Source of the DNA: Nocardia terpenica
GTDB taxonomy: Bacteria; Actinomycetota; Actinomycetes; Mycobacteriales; Mycobacteriaceae
Direction of reading: 5' to 3'
Assembly (NCBI RefSeq): GCF_013186535.1
Contig: NZ_JABMCZ010000005.1
Coordinates: 1,240,001 to 1,304,000, forward strand
Length of the DNA stretch: 64,000 nucleotides
Shown: one piece after another, positions 37,855 through 46,108 of the stretch
Layout: each line of letters starts with the position of its first letter
Numbering within the stretch: position 1 is the stretch's first letter
Notes under the pieces: generated by a model
What the model was told of the DNA's origin: nothing
Databases searched by the model: none
Seen by the model: only the letters and a program-made list of their open reading frames with translations
Position numbers and translations under genes: made by a program

Positions 37855-38589
37855 TCAGAACAATTCGTCGAGCAATCGGTAGTAATCGAGGCGGACGGGA
37901 TCCGGGTCGACCAGCCCGTAGGCGGCGAAGAACTCCTCCACCTGGCCCAGGCCGTGATGGTCGAGCAGGTCCCGGCGCGCCAGCGCCAGGTCCCGGTATC
38001 GATCGGCGATGCCGAGGGCGCCCACATCCAGAACGATCCCGCCCCGAAGGACATTCCCGGAGGTGTAATCACCATGGGCGACAACGAGGTCCGTTTCCTC
38101 GGGCCGCTCGACGTACAGCCGGTCCAGGACCTGTTCGGGAGTCAGCCCGTAGTGATCGTTGTCCATGTCCTCCGGATCGACCAGCCCCTGCTCCACCAGG
38201 TGCCGGGCCCGCTCCAGCACCACGTCGAGCCGACCGTCGAAGGGGCACTCGGCAATCGGGATGGCGTGCAGGCGGCGCAGGACGGTACCCAGTGTCGCGC
38301 CGACGGATTCGTCCGCGGCGGCCGACAGGCTCGGCGCGCCGACATCGGCGAGGATCAGCACATCGCGTTCGAAGGCGACGACGGGCGGCACCGGAATGCC
38401 CTTCCCGGCCAGCCAGTTCAGCCGCGGCCGCTCCGCCACCGCGGCCGGGCCGCGCTTCATCCAGTAGCCGCCGTCGACGAATTCGACGCTGCCGCTGCGG
38501 CCTTCGTGATCGCGGGAGCGGGTCGGCGAGTCGCCGAGCACGGCGATGATCCCCGGTGGCAGCGCGGTATCCGGGTTCTCCTCCGGCAT
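37855..38589 (-). CDS. Aminoglycoside phosphotransferase-like (APH) kinase
   Basis: 244 residues, protein-kinase-like fold. The catalytic loop is HGDYTSGNVL (Asp and Asn) and the metal segment LDVGALGIADRYRDLALARRDL matches the APH(3') pattern. The N-terminal lobe has SVEFVDGGYWMKRG with the expected Lys. This resembles true antibiotic-modifying APH(3') enzymes, so aminoglycoside resistance is possible, though small-molecule kinases share the fold. It starts 4 bp after the DUF3046 stop, indicating an operon. Confidence 0.8.
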   Translation of the reverse strand: MPEENPDTALPPGIIAVLGDSPTRSRDHEGRSGSVEFVDGGYWMKRGPAAVAERPRLNWLAGKGIPVPPVVAFERDVLILADVGAPSLSAAADESVGATLGTVLRRLHAIPIAECPFDGRLDVVLERARHLVEQGLVDPEDMDNDHYGLTPEQVLDRLYVERPEETDLVVAHGDYTSGNVLRGGIVLDVGALGIADRYRDLALARRDLLDHHGLGQVEEFFAAYGLVDPDPVRLDYYRLLDELF

Positions 38590-38593
38590 CCGG

Positions 38594-38788
38594 CTACCAG
38601 CGGACGCGAGGCACATCGAACTCGGCGCACAGCGCGCGCCACACGTCGCGAGGTTCGACGCCCGCCTCGATCGCCTCCGCCCCGGTCCGCCCGCCCAGGG
38701 ACAGCAGCGTGTGATCGGCCAGCAGCGCATCCCCGCGAGCCACCCCGAACTCGGTGTGCAGCATTTCCTTGAAGTCGGTCAATCGCAC
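38594..38788 (-). CDS. DUF3046 small protein (Rv2738c type)
   Basis: 64 residues from GTG 38788: RLTDFKEMLHTEFGVARGDA, then HTLLSLGGRTGAEAIEAG, then RDVWRALCAEFDVP. This matches the small conserved DUF3046 family, encoded close to recA in mycobacteria. It is probably a soluble helical protein; function unknown. The next gene follows by 4 bp. Confidence 0.85.
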   Translation of the reverse strand: MRLTDFKEMLHTEFGVARGDALLADHTLLSLGGRTGAEAIEAGVEPRDVWRALCAEFDVPRVRW

Positions 38789-38847
38789 CGTACCGAGGCT
38801 ACCTGTGCCCGCGCCCATCCCGGAATCCGCACCTCCGCAGCCTGCGG

Positions 38848-40011
38848 TCACCGTGCCCCCGCGGTATCGCGAACGCGGTGGCATATCTCGACCAGGTCGG
38901 CGACGGCGTCGGCGGTGGCGGCCGCGCGCGCCGCGGCGGCGCGATAGGCGGGATCGGCGAGCACTCGGTGCACCGCGTCGCGCACCGCGGTCGGGTCGAA
39001 GGGGCGGATCAGGATCGAACTGCCCTGGCGGGCGGCGCGATTCGCCAATTCCCACTGGTCACCGCCGCCGGGGACGGTCACGATCGGGACCCCGGCCAGC
39101 AGCGTCTTGGCCAGCAGACCGTGACCGCCGCCGCCGACCACGACCGCGGCGTGGCGTAACAGCTCGTCCTGGCGGCCCAGGCCCGCGGTCGCCCAGGGCG
39201 GCAGCGCGGCGGGCGGGGTGTCGAGCATCGAGAGCGCCACGCGCAGGCCCGCGCCGTCGAGGGCCTCGAGCACCGCTTCGGCCATGCCGGTCACCCCGGT
39301 GTGGGCGGTCGAGGGGGCCACCATGACCAGGGGCTCGCCGCCGGGCGGCAGCGGCAGCGTGTCCGCGGTCGGCTCCCATAGCAGTGGGCCGATCAGATGG
39401 GCGTTCTCGGGCCAGTCCGGGCGCGGCACCTCGAGCGCCGGAAGAGTCGCGACGAGCCGGGCGTCGGGGCCCGGATCCGCCTCGGGCAGGCCGATACTCG
39501 CCCGCGCCGCCGATCGCTGCCGCTCGCCGCGGTGAATGGCGCGCGCGGTCAGGCCGCGCAGCACCGCGTCTCGCGCCCGGCCGCGCAGTCCCTGCCCCGG
39601 CTCGAGCCCACTTCCGATGGGCGGCAACGCCTTCGACGGCAGATACAGCGGATGCGGCGACAGCTCCAGCCACGGCACCCCGAGCCGTTCGGCGGCCAGC
39701 CCACCGCCCACGGTGAGCACGTCCGACACCACCAGTTCGGGCAGCATGGCGCTCAGGTCGGGCAGGATCTCGGCGGCGATGTAGGCGGCGCGCTGGTGAA
39801 TGCGCCGCCCGGCGTCGCGATCGTCGTCGTCCGGCCGCGGGGCCAGGCCCTTCAGGCGGCGCACGGCGATCCCGGCCGCGCGCGCCGGTTCGAACCACCG
39901 GGGTCCGGTGAACAGCACGGGTTCGTCGCCCGCGGCCAGTAACCGCAGGCACAGCGCGACAGCCGGAAACGCATGACCCGGATCCGGTCCCGCGACGACA
40001 GCCACTCGCAT
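38848..40011 (-). CDS. GT1-like glycosyltransferase (Rv2739c type)
   Basis: 387 residues, GT-B fold similar to UGT and antibiotic-type glycosyltransferases. N-terminal nucleotide-free half: MRVAVVAGPDPGHAFPAVAL. The C-terminal donor-binding half has VVVGGGGHGLLAKTLLAGVPIV, then TVPGGGDQWELANRAARQGS, the site of the family HCGxxS...P.xxDQ signature with His kept in GGGGHG. The mycobacterial neighbour of the recA region has the same type of gene. Acceptor unknown. Confidence 0.88.
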   Translation of the reverse strand: MRVAVVAGPDPGHAFPAVALCLRLLAAGDEPVLFTGPRWFEPARAAGIAVRRLKGLAPRPDDDDRDAGRRIHQRAAYIAAEILPDLSAMLPELVVSDVLTVGGGLAAERLGVPWLELSPHPLYLPSKALPPIGSGLEPGQGLRGRARDAVLRGLTARAIHRGERQRSAARASIGLPEADPGPDARLVATLPALEVPRPDWPENAHLIGPLLWEPTADTLPLPPGGEPLVMVAPSTAHTGVTGMAEAVLEALDGAGLRVALSMLDTPPAALPPWATAGLGRQDELLRHAAVVVGGGGHGLLAKTLLAGVPIVTVPGGGDQWELANRAARQGSSILIRPFDPTAVRDAVHRVLADPAYRAAAARAAATADAVADLVEICHRVRDTAGAR

Positions 40012-40093
40012 TGGTCCAGCCTGCCACCCGCGGTACCGCCCGCCACATCCGACCCGCGGCTAGGCTGGGAAAATACCGGCCGGAGGGAGCGTC

Positions 40094-40564
40094 ATGTCCG
40101 AACCCACCCCCGATTGGCGGCAGCACGGTGTGCGGGTCGTGCCCGGCGACCGGCTCGACGCGAATACCGCGCAGACACCGGGCATGCACCGGGAGGCCGC
40201 GATCAGCCGGGCCATGGTCGGGGCCGAGCGGATCTGGGCGGGCACGGTCGCGATCGAACCGAATGCCCGCACCGGGCCGCATCATCACGGACCGCTGGAG
40301 AGTGTGATCTTCGTGGTCGAGGGCCGGGCCCGGATGCGGTGGGGCGAGCGGCTGGAGTATCTGGCCGAGGCCGGGCCCGGTGACTTCATCTATGTGCCGC
40401 CGTTCGTGCCGCATCAGGAGATCAATGCGCTGCCGAACGAGACGCTGCGCTGCGTGGTGGTGCGCAGCGATCAGGAGCCGGTGGTGGTGAATCTCGAGAT
40501 CGCCGAGGTGGAGGCGGATCCGGAGACGGTGCCCTGGGTCGATCCGCACCACCCACCGGCGTGA
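40094..40564 (+). CDS. Cupin-domain protein
   Basis: 156 residues forming one cupin barrel. Motif 1 is NARTGPHHHGPLESVIFVVE (His, His, Glu metal ligands) and motif 2 is GPGDFIYVPPFVPHQEINA (His ligand). No signal peptide, so cytosolic. Divergent from the glycosyltransferase, with 82 bp between. Small single-domain cupins of this kind may be isomerases, dioxygenases or sensors; no substrate can be inferred. Confidence 0.85.
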   Translation: MSEPTPDWRQHGVRVVPGDRLDANTAQTPGMHREAAISRAMVGAERIWAGTVAIEPNARTGPHHHGPLESVIFVVEGRARMRWGERLEYLAEAGPGDFIYVPPFVPHQEINALPNETLRCVVVRSDQEPVVVNLEIAEVEADPETVPWVDPHHPPA

Positions 40565-40570
40565 GGCCCG

Positions 40571-40753
40571 CTAGAACTTACCGGCCGTCGTCTTGTCGTT
40601 CGAGCTCGACACCGCCTTGTACAGCAGGAACAGGCCGAACACCACAACGCTGATCATCAGGATCGGGAACAGCGCCTTGATCAGCGCGCCGATCACGATC
40701 AACGCCAGCCACACGAGCGCGACGACGCCAACGATCTTCCAGAACATGTCCAT
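40571..40753 (-). CDS. Small membrane protein, 60 aa
   Basis: Two hydrophobic helices in MDMFWKIVGVVALVWLALIV and ALFPILMISVVVFGLFLLYK, then a short polar tail ending NDKTTAGKF. GGGAGGAATG gives a strong ribosome site at ATG 40753. No family recognised. It converges on the cupin gene with a gap of 6 bp. Confidence 0.7.
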   Translation of the reverse strand: MDMFWKIVGVVALVWLALIVIGALIKALFPILMISVVVFGLFLLYKAVSSSNDKTTAGKF

Positions 40754-40878
40754 TCCTCCCGAAGGTTTCCCGAACCGCCGTCAGCGCGATCCGACACCCT
40801 CCATACTGGCAAGCCCGAAGCGGAAAAGCACCAGGTCAAGGCGGAAATCCGGGAACTTTCAGGGTTTACCCTGAGGGA

Positions 40879-41010
40879 TCCCGGCCAAAAGCATGCCGGG
40901 AAACGGGGAGCGCACGTACCGGGAAACGGGGAGCGCACGTACCGGGAAACGGGGAGCGCACGTGCCGGGAAACGGGGAGCGTAGGTGCCGGGAAACGGGC
41001 GCGGTAGTGT
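40879..41010. repeat. Dispersed hairpin copy 3 plus tandem 23-bp repeats
   Basis: TCCCGGC-CAAAAGCAT-GCCGGGA (40879-40901) is the reverse orientation of copy 2. Its right arm opens an array of four 23-bp units (GCCGGGAAACGGGGAGCGCA plus CGT), nearly identical, ending in a fifth partial unit at about 41000. The gap 40754-41253 (500 bp) contains this array and, nearer the peptidase gene, presumably its promoter. No other gene is seen. Confidence 0.75.
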
Positions 41011-41253
41011 CGCCGACCACATCGCTGCCGAACCCCTATTGTCGTGGACGGCAAGGGATTCGGTCACATCGGGCGCAACGGACTTGTATTCTTTCAGGTG
41101 AAAGTTGACTCACCCCACTCCCCCGCCTCGTCGCGGATCCCCCCTTTCCGCGAATCGACGTGTCCCGTAGTCGATTACGCATTACATCGGGCGTCGATGG
41201 TTGGCCGCCCGGTGGTTTCCGTTCACTCGCCCCCACCGAAGGCGTTGATTGCC

Positions 41254-41580
41254 ATGGGAATTCAGTACTCGGAAGTTCGGCGTATCTCTCCCCTTGTCGG
41301 ACGACATCGGCGATATCTGCTCGCGCCCGCGATCGCCATGGCATTGTGCCTGGCGGGCGTACCGGCGCTGGCCGACCCGCCGTGGGGCAATCCGACTCCC
41401 GGCTCGGACGGGCTGAACGACCCCTATTATCCGAAGGACGGCAACGGCGGCTACACCATCAATCACTACGATCTGGCCGTCGATTACGATCCGCCGACGC
41501 ACAATCTGATCGGCAAGGCCACGCTCTCGGCCAGCGCCACCCAGGATCTGTCGCAGTTCGAGCTGTACTACGACGTGTAA
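41254..41580 (+). pseudogene. M1 metallopeptidase, N-terminal fragment (interrupted gene)
   Basis: 108 codons beginning MGIQYSEVRRISPLVGRHRR, with a Sec signal core (LLAPAIAMALCLAGVPALA) and then the N-terminal M1 domain (GGYTINHYDLAVDYDPPTHNL, ATLSASATQDLSQFEL). The last five codons (YYDV-stop) come from the inserted element. The rest of the gene resumes at 48086, in the same frame when the two 9-bp cores at 41557 and 48077 are joined. As it stands, the product lacks all catalytic residues. ATG 41254 is used because the signal peptide follows; the ribosome site is weak. Confidence 0.88.
41557..41565 (+). other. Left attachment core (attL)
   Basis: TTCGAGCTG, in the reading frame of the peptidase (Phe-Glu-Leu). 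The host gene lies to the left and the element, starting with int, to the right. Confidence 0.75.
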
Positions 41581-41586
41581 GTCGGC

Positions 41587-42810
41587 TTAGCCCTCTGACC
41601 TGCGGCGCACTGCCTTTACACGATCTTCCGTCCGCAGTTCGTCCGCAGTAGCGATCAGCGAGTCCATCCGTTCCGCGATCACTTCACCGATGGCGGTTCG
41701 GGTGGACTCGTCTGCGTCCGGCCACAAATGTCCGTAGGTGTCCAAGGTGGTCCGGGCCGATGCGTGACGTAGCCGGGCCTGCACGGTCTTCACGTCCGCC
41801 TTCTTGGAGATCAGCAGCGACGCGAAGTAGTGCCGCAGGTCATGGAAGCTGAATTCCTCTGGGAGACTGGCTAATTCGCCATTCTCACGAAGGTCCCGCA
41901 ACGCCCGTTCGATCTGCCACGGTGGACACGGCCCCGCTTCCCCATTGGTGATCATGTTCTCGTGTGGCCAGCGCTGTTTCGATGCCGACAGCAGCAGCGT
42001 CAGCTCACGCGGGATCGGGATCGGTGTTTCGCTGGTCTCCGATTTCAGCGGCTCGTTCGGCCACTGCTGTTTCGGATGAATCACGCCGCGCATGAAGTCG
42101 ATGTCATCCACTCGCAGTGCTGCCACTTCCGCGACTCGCAGGCCCGCGAACGCTCCGAGCAGTACCGCCGCCTGCATGTGTTTCGGGAACGCAGCATGCA
42201 ATTGGCAAACTTGCTCAGTGGTTGCGATGTAGGGTTTCTGTTTACCCATCGGCGGAGATGTCTTGCGCGAGCACGGATTTCGCGCGATCAGTCCCTCATG
42301 CCACGCATCGGTCATGATCTGCGACAGCCGAGCGTGCAGGGCGTAGACGTAGCTCGGCTTCAGCCCTTCCTTTTTCAGCTTGGCAACCCACGCCTTCACC
42401 GAGGACGGCCGCACCGCCGAGAGCTGCACTTTGCCGAATTCCGAGGTAATCCGTTTGATGTGTGTCTTGGCCTCGCGCACGGTGCCTTTGCGATGAATCT
42501 CGTAGCCCAGAATCCACTGATCACACCATTGCTGCACTGTGATCGCGGCATCACGCGGAGCCACATGCGTACCCTGCACCAGCGTCGACATCTGATTCGT
42601 GAGCCACTGCTCAGCATCAGTCTTTCGACGGAAGCCCTGGACGTGCTCATTGCCGAAATCATCGACGTAACGGGCACGCCACCGCTTCGCGCACCCGTAG
42701 TTCGCCGAAGGCACCTTCTCCTGTTTCCTGGTGCCGTCCGAATCGACCTTGGTCACGGTCTTATGCCAGCGATCTTCGACACCACCGCGCCGATTCCGGA
42801 TCCCAGCCAT
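41587..42810 (-). CDS. int: Tyrosine integrase
   Basis: 407 residues from ATG 42810, overlapping the xis stop by one base (TGATG). An N-terminal AP2-like arm-binding region (WRARYVDDFGNEHVQGFRRK) and SAM-like core-binding domain (TVQQWCDQWILGYEIHRKG) precede the catalytic domain. Catalytic residues: Arg in FAGLRVAEVAALR, His-x-x-Arg in FHDLRHYFAS, His in ARLRHASARTTLDTYGHLW, and the Tyr in DTYGHL. It ends 22 bp from the attL core, the usual place for an integrase. It catalyses integration and, with Xis, excision. Confidence 0.96.
   Translation of the reverse strand: MAGIRNRRGGVEDRWHKTVTKVDSDGTRKQEKVPSANYGCAKRWRARYVDDFGNEHVQGFRRKTDAEQWLTNQMSTLVQGTHVAPRDAAITVQQWCDQWILGYEIHRKGTVREAKTHIKRITSEFGKVQLSAVRPSSVKAWVAKLKKEGLKPSYVYALHARLSQIMTDAWHEGLIARNPCSRKTSPPMGKQKPYIATTEQVCQLHAAFPKHMQAAVLLGAFAGLRVAEVAALRVDDIDFMRGVIHPKQQWPNEPLKSETSETPIPIPRELTLLLSASKQRWPHENMITNGEAGPCPPWQIERALRDLRENGELASLPEEFSFHDLRHYFASLLISKKADVKTVQARLRHASARTTLDTYGHLWPDADESTRTAIGEVIAERMDSLIATADELRTEDRVKAVRRRSEG
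41629..41648 (+). repeat. Candidate integrase arm site, left
   Basis: CGTCCGCAGTTCGTCCGCAG, two GTCCGCAG boxes separated by TTC. An identical copy in the same orientation lies at 47952-47971 near the other end. It sits inside the 3' end of int, 64 bp from the attL core. Confidence 0.55.
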
Positions 42811-43040
42811 CAGGCCACCATCCGGCGACGCTGTGCCTCCAGCTCCAGGCCCACGCGTTCCTGATCCGCCAGCCAAGCCAGCACGGCGGTTTTCTTCCAC
42901 ACGCGCCGACGAGCCGAGAGCTTGAAGCTGGGCGGCTTGGTCGGATCACCGACATACGCCCACCACCGCCAGGTTGCCGCCGGAATCCCGGTCAGTGCTT
43001 CCAACTGCGTCGCCCGCAGGTACGTCTCTTCCTCGATCAT
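42810..43040 (-). CDS. xis: Excisionase / MerR-like HTH protein
   Basis: 76 residues with a winged-helix HTH of the AlpA/Xis type: YLRATQLEALTGIPAATWRW, then SFKLSARRRVWKKTAVLAWL. Such proteins bend attachment-site DNA to favour excision. ATG at 43040 with GGGGGAA upstream. It lies between rep and int, as in pSAM2 (repSA-xis-int), 8 bp after rep, so one transcript is likely. Confidence 0.88.
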   Translation of the reverse strand: MIEEETYLRATQLEALTGIPAATWRWWAYVGDPTKPPSFKLSARRRVWKKTAVLAWLADQERVGLELEAQRRRMVA

Positions 43041-43048
43041 GATTCCCC

Positions 43049-44722
43049 CTATGCCGCATCCTGGTTTGCCGAATCACCTTGCGGCGTAGGTGGTTCGAAC
43101 AATCTGGCCTTGTCGTACTCGTAGCGCCACGCCAGCCTGGTCGTGACATCGTTCATGATCAGGTGTTCCCGGGGCGGCTTGTTCGGGTCACCCGGATCCG
43201 ACGGCCGCACCACCCACCGATCCCGATCGTCAGGGCGGGAAATGCCTGCCTCCCTGAGCATCTCGCGCACAAAATCCACCCGATCGGCCTGATGGTCCGC
43301 CAGCGTCTTCCCGGTCCACCTGCGCGACACCAGGACCCGACGGCCCCGCATTCCCAAGGTCTCGCGACGATGGGCCTTGCCCTTGCAGCGGCCCGGAACC
43401 ATCTTCTCGGTGGCGCCCTTCGGAACAATGCCGTAACGCAGCCACACGCCGCACTTGGGCGAGCACGGCGTCTTGCACAGCTCCTCGTGCAAGCGGTCGT
43501 AATGCCGCGCCAGCCGGGCGGTATCGGCTTCCACGATCTCGCCGATGGACTTGGTCAGGTACTTGGTCAGGTAGCCAACCTTCTGCCCCGCCTCCTCGGT
43601 ACCGCCGAGCACGCCCTGAGCATCGACCTGACTACCGAGCCGGACCACGTGCGCAGGCTCGTACTCGTCCACGCTGTCGATCAGCTCCATCACCTCGTCC
43701 CAGCCCGGCAACGGATGCCCGGTATCGGAATCGACGAAGGTCTTGGCGTGGTAATCCCAGGTCGGCATGTGCCCGTCGCTGTATTCCTCGTGGTCGAAGT
43801 TGGGCCACCACACCTGGTGATAGGTGCCTGCCACCACTTGCCGAATCAATTCCTTCTCCGCGGTGCCCCGGGCCGCGACATGCCAATGAGGGGCACCGCG
43901 TTTCTGGGGTTCCACGGTGGCGAAGTACTGCACGTCGTAGCCGACCGCACGCCGGTAGTTCTGCATGAACCGATCGAAAAGTGCCGGCGCATGGACGATG
44001 TCACGGGCCGCCCGCCGGTAGTCGTAGGTCTCTGGGTTGATCGGCGCACCTGCGTCCGGATGACCATGGGCGTAGACCTTGCCGTAGCTGGGCAGGGTCA
44101 ACGTCATGAACATCGAGGGCCTGTATTTGCCCGCGAACTGGCGGCCGATGGTCGAGCGAGCGACCTTCTTACGCGGCAGGTCGGCGGCATCCTGGCGACG
44201 CTTGGTACTGCGCTGGCGCTTGGTCGTAGGTTGCGGATCCAATCCCGGGAGACGGCCCCGGACCCCGGTCGAGCGGAGCTCTGCATCAAGGTCGTGCACC
44301 ACCTCCCGAATACCGTCCATGGCCTCACTGTCGCCAGCGTCTTTCGCCTGGTCGTAATCGACCTGCATCTGAGCACGCGCCGCGAACAGCTCTATCTGCC
44401 GCTCGGTCGGTTCGGGTTTCGGATTCACGGGTTCCTCCTCAATGTGCCAGCCCTCACGGCATTGCTGCTGCCGCAAACGCAAGGCCCGGGCGGCGCATCC
44501 CGGGCACTGGCACTCCTGGGTTGATTTACACGGTGCGCCAACATATTTCGAGTCCCCCGTCGACGGGTCGTAGGCGTACATCACCAACGGGCGACGGCAC
44601 GTGCCGTACTTGTCCGCCAGCGCCTCAGCGATCCCGGCAAGGTTCGGTTGCGATCGCCGATCCGCCGCCGTCTCCCGCTTCGCCCTGGTCTCGTCCAGGT
44701 CCACCACGTTCGTCTCGGTCAT
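43049..44722 (-). CDS. rep: HUH-type rolling-circle replication initiator (RepSA-like)
   Basis: 557 residues. Zinc-knuckle-like CKSTQECQCPGC near residues 65-76. The HUH motif is PHWHVAA (His279, His281) and the catalytic Tyr region is YLTKYLTK (Tyr384/Tyr388). This is the layout of RepSA and related actinobacterial plasmid initiators. It nicks the double-strand origin of the excised circle. Its ATG at 44722 overlaps the preceding gene's stop (ATGA). An FMTLTLPSYGKVY segment matches the conserved motif I (TLT). Confidence 0.93.
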   Translation of the reverse strand: MTETNVVDLDETRAKRETAADRRSQPNLAGIAEALADKYGTCRRPLVMYAYDPSTGDSKYVGAPCKSTQECQCPGCAARALRLRQQQCREGWHIEEEPVNPKPEPTERQIELFAARAQMQVDYDQAKDAGDSEAMDGIREVVHDLDAELRSTGVRGRLPGLDPQPTTKRQRSTKRRQDAADLPRKKVARSTIGRQFAGKYRPSMFMTLTLPSYGKVYAHGHPDAGAPINPETYDYRRAARDIVHAPALFDRFMQNYRRAVGYDVQYFATVEPQKRGAPHWHVAARGTAEKELIRQVVAGTYHQVWWPNFDHEEYSDGHMPTWDYHAKTFVDSDTGHPLPGWDEVMELIDSVDEYEPAHVVRLGSQVDAQGVLGGTEEAGQKVGYLTKYLTKSIGEIVEADTARLARHYDRLHEELCKTPCSPKCGVWLRYGIVPKGATEKMVPGRCKGKAHRRETLGMRGRRVLVSRRWTGKTLADHQADRVDFVREMLREAGISRPDDRDRWVVRPSDPGDPNKPPREHLIMNDVTTRLAWRYEYDKARLFEPPTPQGDSANQDAA

Positions 44723-45108
44723 GCCGCCGCCTTCCCGGCACGCACGGTGAAGCCCTCACGGACCACGGGCACGCCGTAGGTGATGTGGTTGTAGGACGAC
44801 CAGTGCCCCTCGTCGATCTGGTGCAGCCCGGTACCGGGCAGGTTGCGGCGGCGCTCGATCTCCGGTGCCACCAGCGCCAGCCCGAACGCGCACGTGCAGC
44901 CCTTGGACTCCGACCGGAAGCCTTCCCCCGTGCCGTGACAATGCCCGCACACCGCCCATTCGGAAATCTCGTGCAGGGCAATGCAATTCGCGTCAGCACA
45001 GTCGATAGCGCCGCAATAGACGCAGCGGCCCGCGAACGTCAGCCGGGGCGGGCGGACCACGTCGGCATCCTGCCGGGAGGGCAGGGCGATCACGGTGCCG
45101 GAATTCAT
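44719..45108 (-). CDS. Zn-binding small protein of the element, 129 aa
   Basis: ATG 45108 overlaps the upstream stop by 4 nt, and its own stop overlaps the rep start. Cysteine and histidine pattern: CVYCGAIDC...C...H...CGHCHGTG, ending in a DnaJ-like CxxCxGTG. The first 60 residues resemble the 85-residue protein at 45694 (VRPPRLTFAGRCVYC against VRPARLNAAGWCMWC), so the two arose by duplication. Likely a DNA- or protein-binding accessory of replication; function unknown. Confidence 0.75.
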   Translation of the reverse strand: MNSGTVIALPSRQDADVVRPPRLTFAGRCVYCGAIDCADANCIALHEISEWAVCGHCHGTGEGFRSESKGCTCAFGLALVAPEIERRRNLPGTGLHQIDEGHWSSYNHITYGVPVVREGFTVRAGKAAA

Positions 45109-45416
45109 GCCATCACCTCGAAGAGAGTCATCTGACCCCGGCACTCGCAGCGGCGCGCACGAGGCTTCCGCTTGGGCAGCGGGGCGAACAATTGATCAGC
45201 GGTGTAGCCCGGAAACATCGACTCCAGGACCCGGCACCGTTCCGCATGCGGAACATGAATGCCGCCGGACTTCCAACGACGCAACGTCCGCTCCCCCGGA
45301 GCCGTCAGCGACGCATCCACCGTCGCCGCAGCCTTGTCCCACTCCCGCCGGAACGACTGGTAGGACTGCCAATGCCGTTGCCCGAGAAACCATTTCAGGA
45401 CCGTCCCGGAGTTCAT
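45105..45416 (-). CDS. HTH-like small protein of the element, 103 aa
   Basis: ATG 45416 overlaps the preceding stop (ATGA). Sequence includes FRREWDKAAATVDASLTAPG, then RTLRRWKSGGIHVPHAERCR and VLESMFPGYTADQLFAPLP, a helical DNA-binding pattern similar to small regulators upstream of rep in actinobacterial elements. It ends in a basic, cysteine-containing tail (RRCECRGQMTLF). No precise family assigned. Confidence 0.65.
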   Translation of the reverse strand: MNSGTVLKWFLGQRHWQSYQSFRREWDKAAATVDASLTAPGERTLRRWKSGGIHVPHAERCRVLESMFPGYTADQLFAPLPKRKPRARRCECRGQMTLFEVMA

Positions 45417-45697
45417 GCCGCGACCTCCAGGACATCCAGGTCCACCACCGGACGAGAACCGCGGAGCGCCATCAGGGCCGCATCCACGACGTAGGCAGGC
45501 GGTCGAACGGCCGTCTCCCACACGTGCACCGCATGCCACGACACGGGCACCGCCGGATACTCCACCGGGCCGATGACGTCGTTGAGGCATTCAGCGAAAG
45601 CCTTGCGGCCCAAACCCATCGATTGCCGGACACTGAGCAGCAGTTCCCGATCCGGAGCCATCCAGCCCGCAGGCGCGAGTACCTCAGCCATGATCAC
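45413..45697 (-). CDS. HTH-like small protein of the element, 94 aa
   Basis: GTG 45697 overlaps the upstream stop (GTGA); ATG 45691 (MAEVLAPAG) is an alternative. LLLSVRQSMGLGRKAFAECL followed by WHAVHVWETAVRPPAYVVDA looks like an XRE-type HTH. Its stop overlaps the next start, keeping the chain of coupled genes. Confidence 0.65.
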   Translation of the reverse strand: MIMAEVLAPAGWMAPDRELLLSVRQSMGLGRKAFAECLNDVIGPVEYPAVPVSWHAVHVWETAVRPPAYVVDAALMALRGSRPVVDLDVLEVAA

Positions 45698-45951
45698 CGC
45701 ACCACCGACAGGCAGGGAGCATCGATCTCGACCACGCCGTACATGCAGTTCGTGCACCGAGTCGCGGTAGCCGGATCACTCCACTCGGTGCCATCACACA
45801 CCGGGCACACCGCCCACGCCGACCGCTCGTGCGACTGGATGCACCGCACCTTGGAGCAACCGCGCTCCAGGCACCACATGCACCAACCCGCCGCATTGAG
45901 CCGAGCCGGACGGACCACGTCGCCCATCCCCTGAAGCTGAAGCGCCTGCAT
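45694..45951 (-). CDS. Zn-binding small protein of the element, 85 aa
   Basis: First gene of the leftward operon. Ligand pattern CMWC...C...C...H...CPVC...CTNC, more cysteines than its paralogue at 44719. Likely binds one or two zinc ions. ATG at 45951 lies just left of the operator array that separates it from the GntR gene, so its promoter overlaps those operators. Confidence 0.7.
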   Translation of the reverse strand: MQALQLQGMGDVVRPARLNAAGWCMWCLERGCSKVRCIQSHERSAWAVCPVCDGTEWSDPATATRCTNCMYGVVEIDAPCLSVVR

Positions 45952-45970
45952 GATGACCTCCCGATCTCAA

Positions 45971-46090
45971 CTTCCCTGGGGCGACCTCCCTAGGGTCATC
46001 TCTAACAATGACCCTCCCTGGGGAGGTTGTCAAGAGACTGGCGGAATCTTCCCTGAGGAGACTTCTCTAGGGTGGCTGCACTACCCTGGT
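45971..46090. promoter_or_regulatory. Operator array CCCTRGGG between divergent element operons
   Basis: Six related boxes: CCCTGGGG 45974, CCCTAGGG 45988, CCCTGGGG 46016, CCCTGAGG 46051, CTCTAGGG 46065, CCCTGGT 46084. The first two and the fourth and fifth form a 25-bp direct repeat (45971-45995, 46048-46072), with boxes 14 bp apart. They lie between the start codons of the minus-strand operon and the GntR gene, so the GntR protein probably binds here and controls both directions. Confidence 0.7.
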
Positions 46091-46108
46091 AGACAGGAGG
46101 TGGATGCA

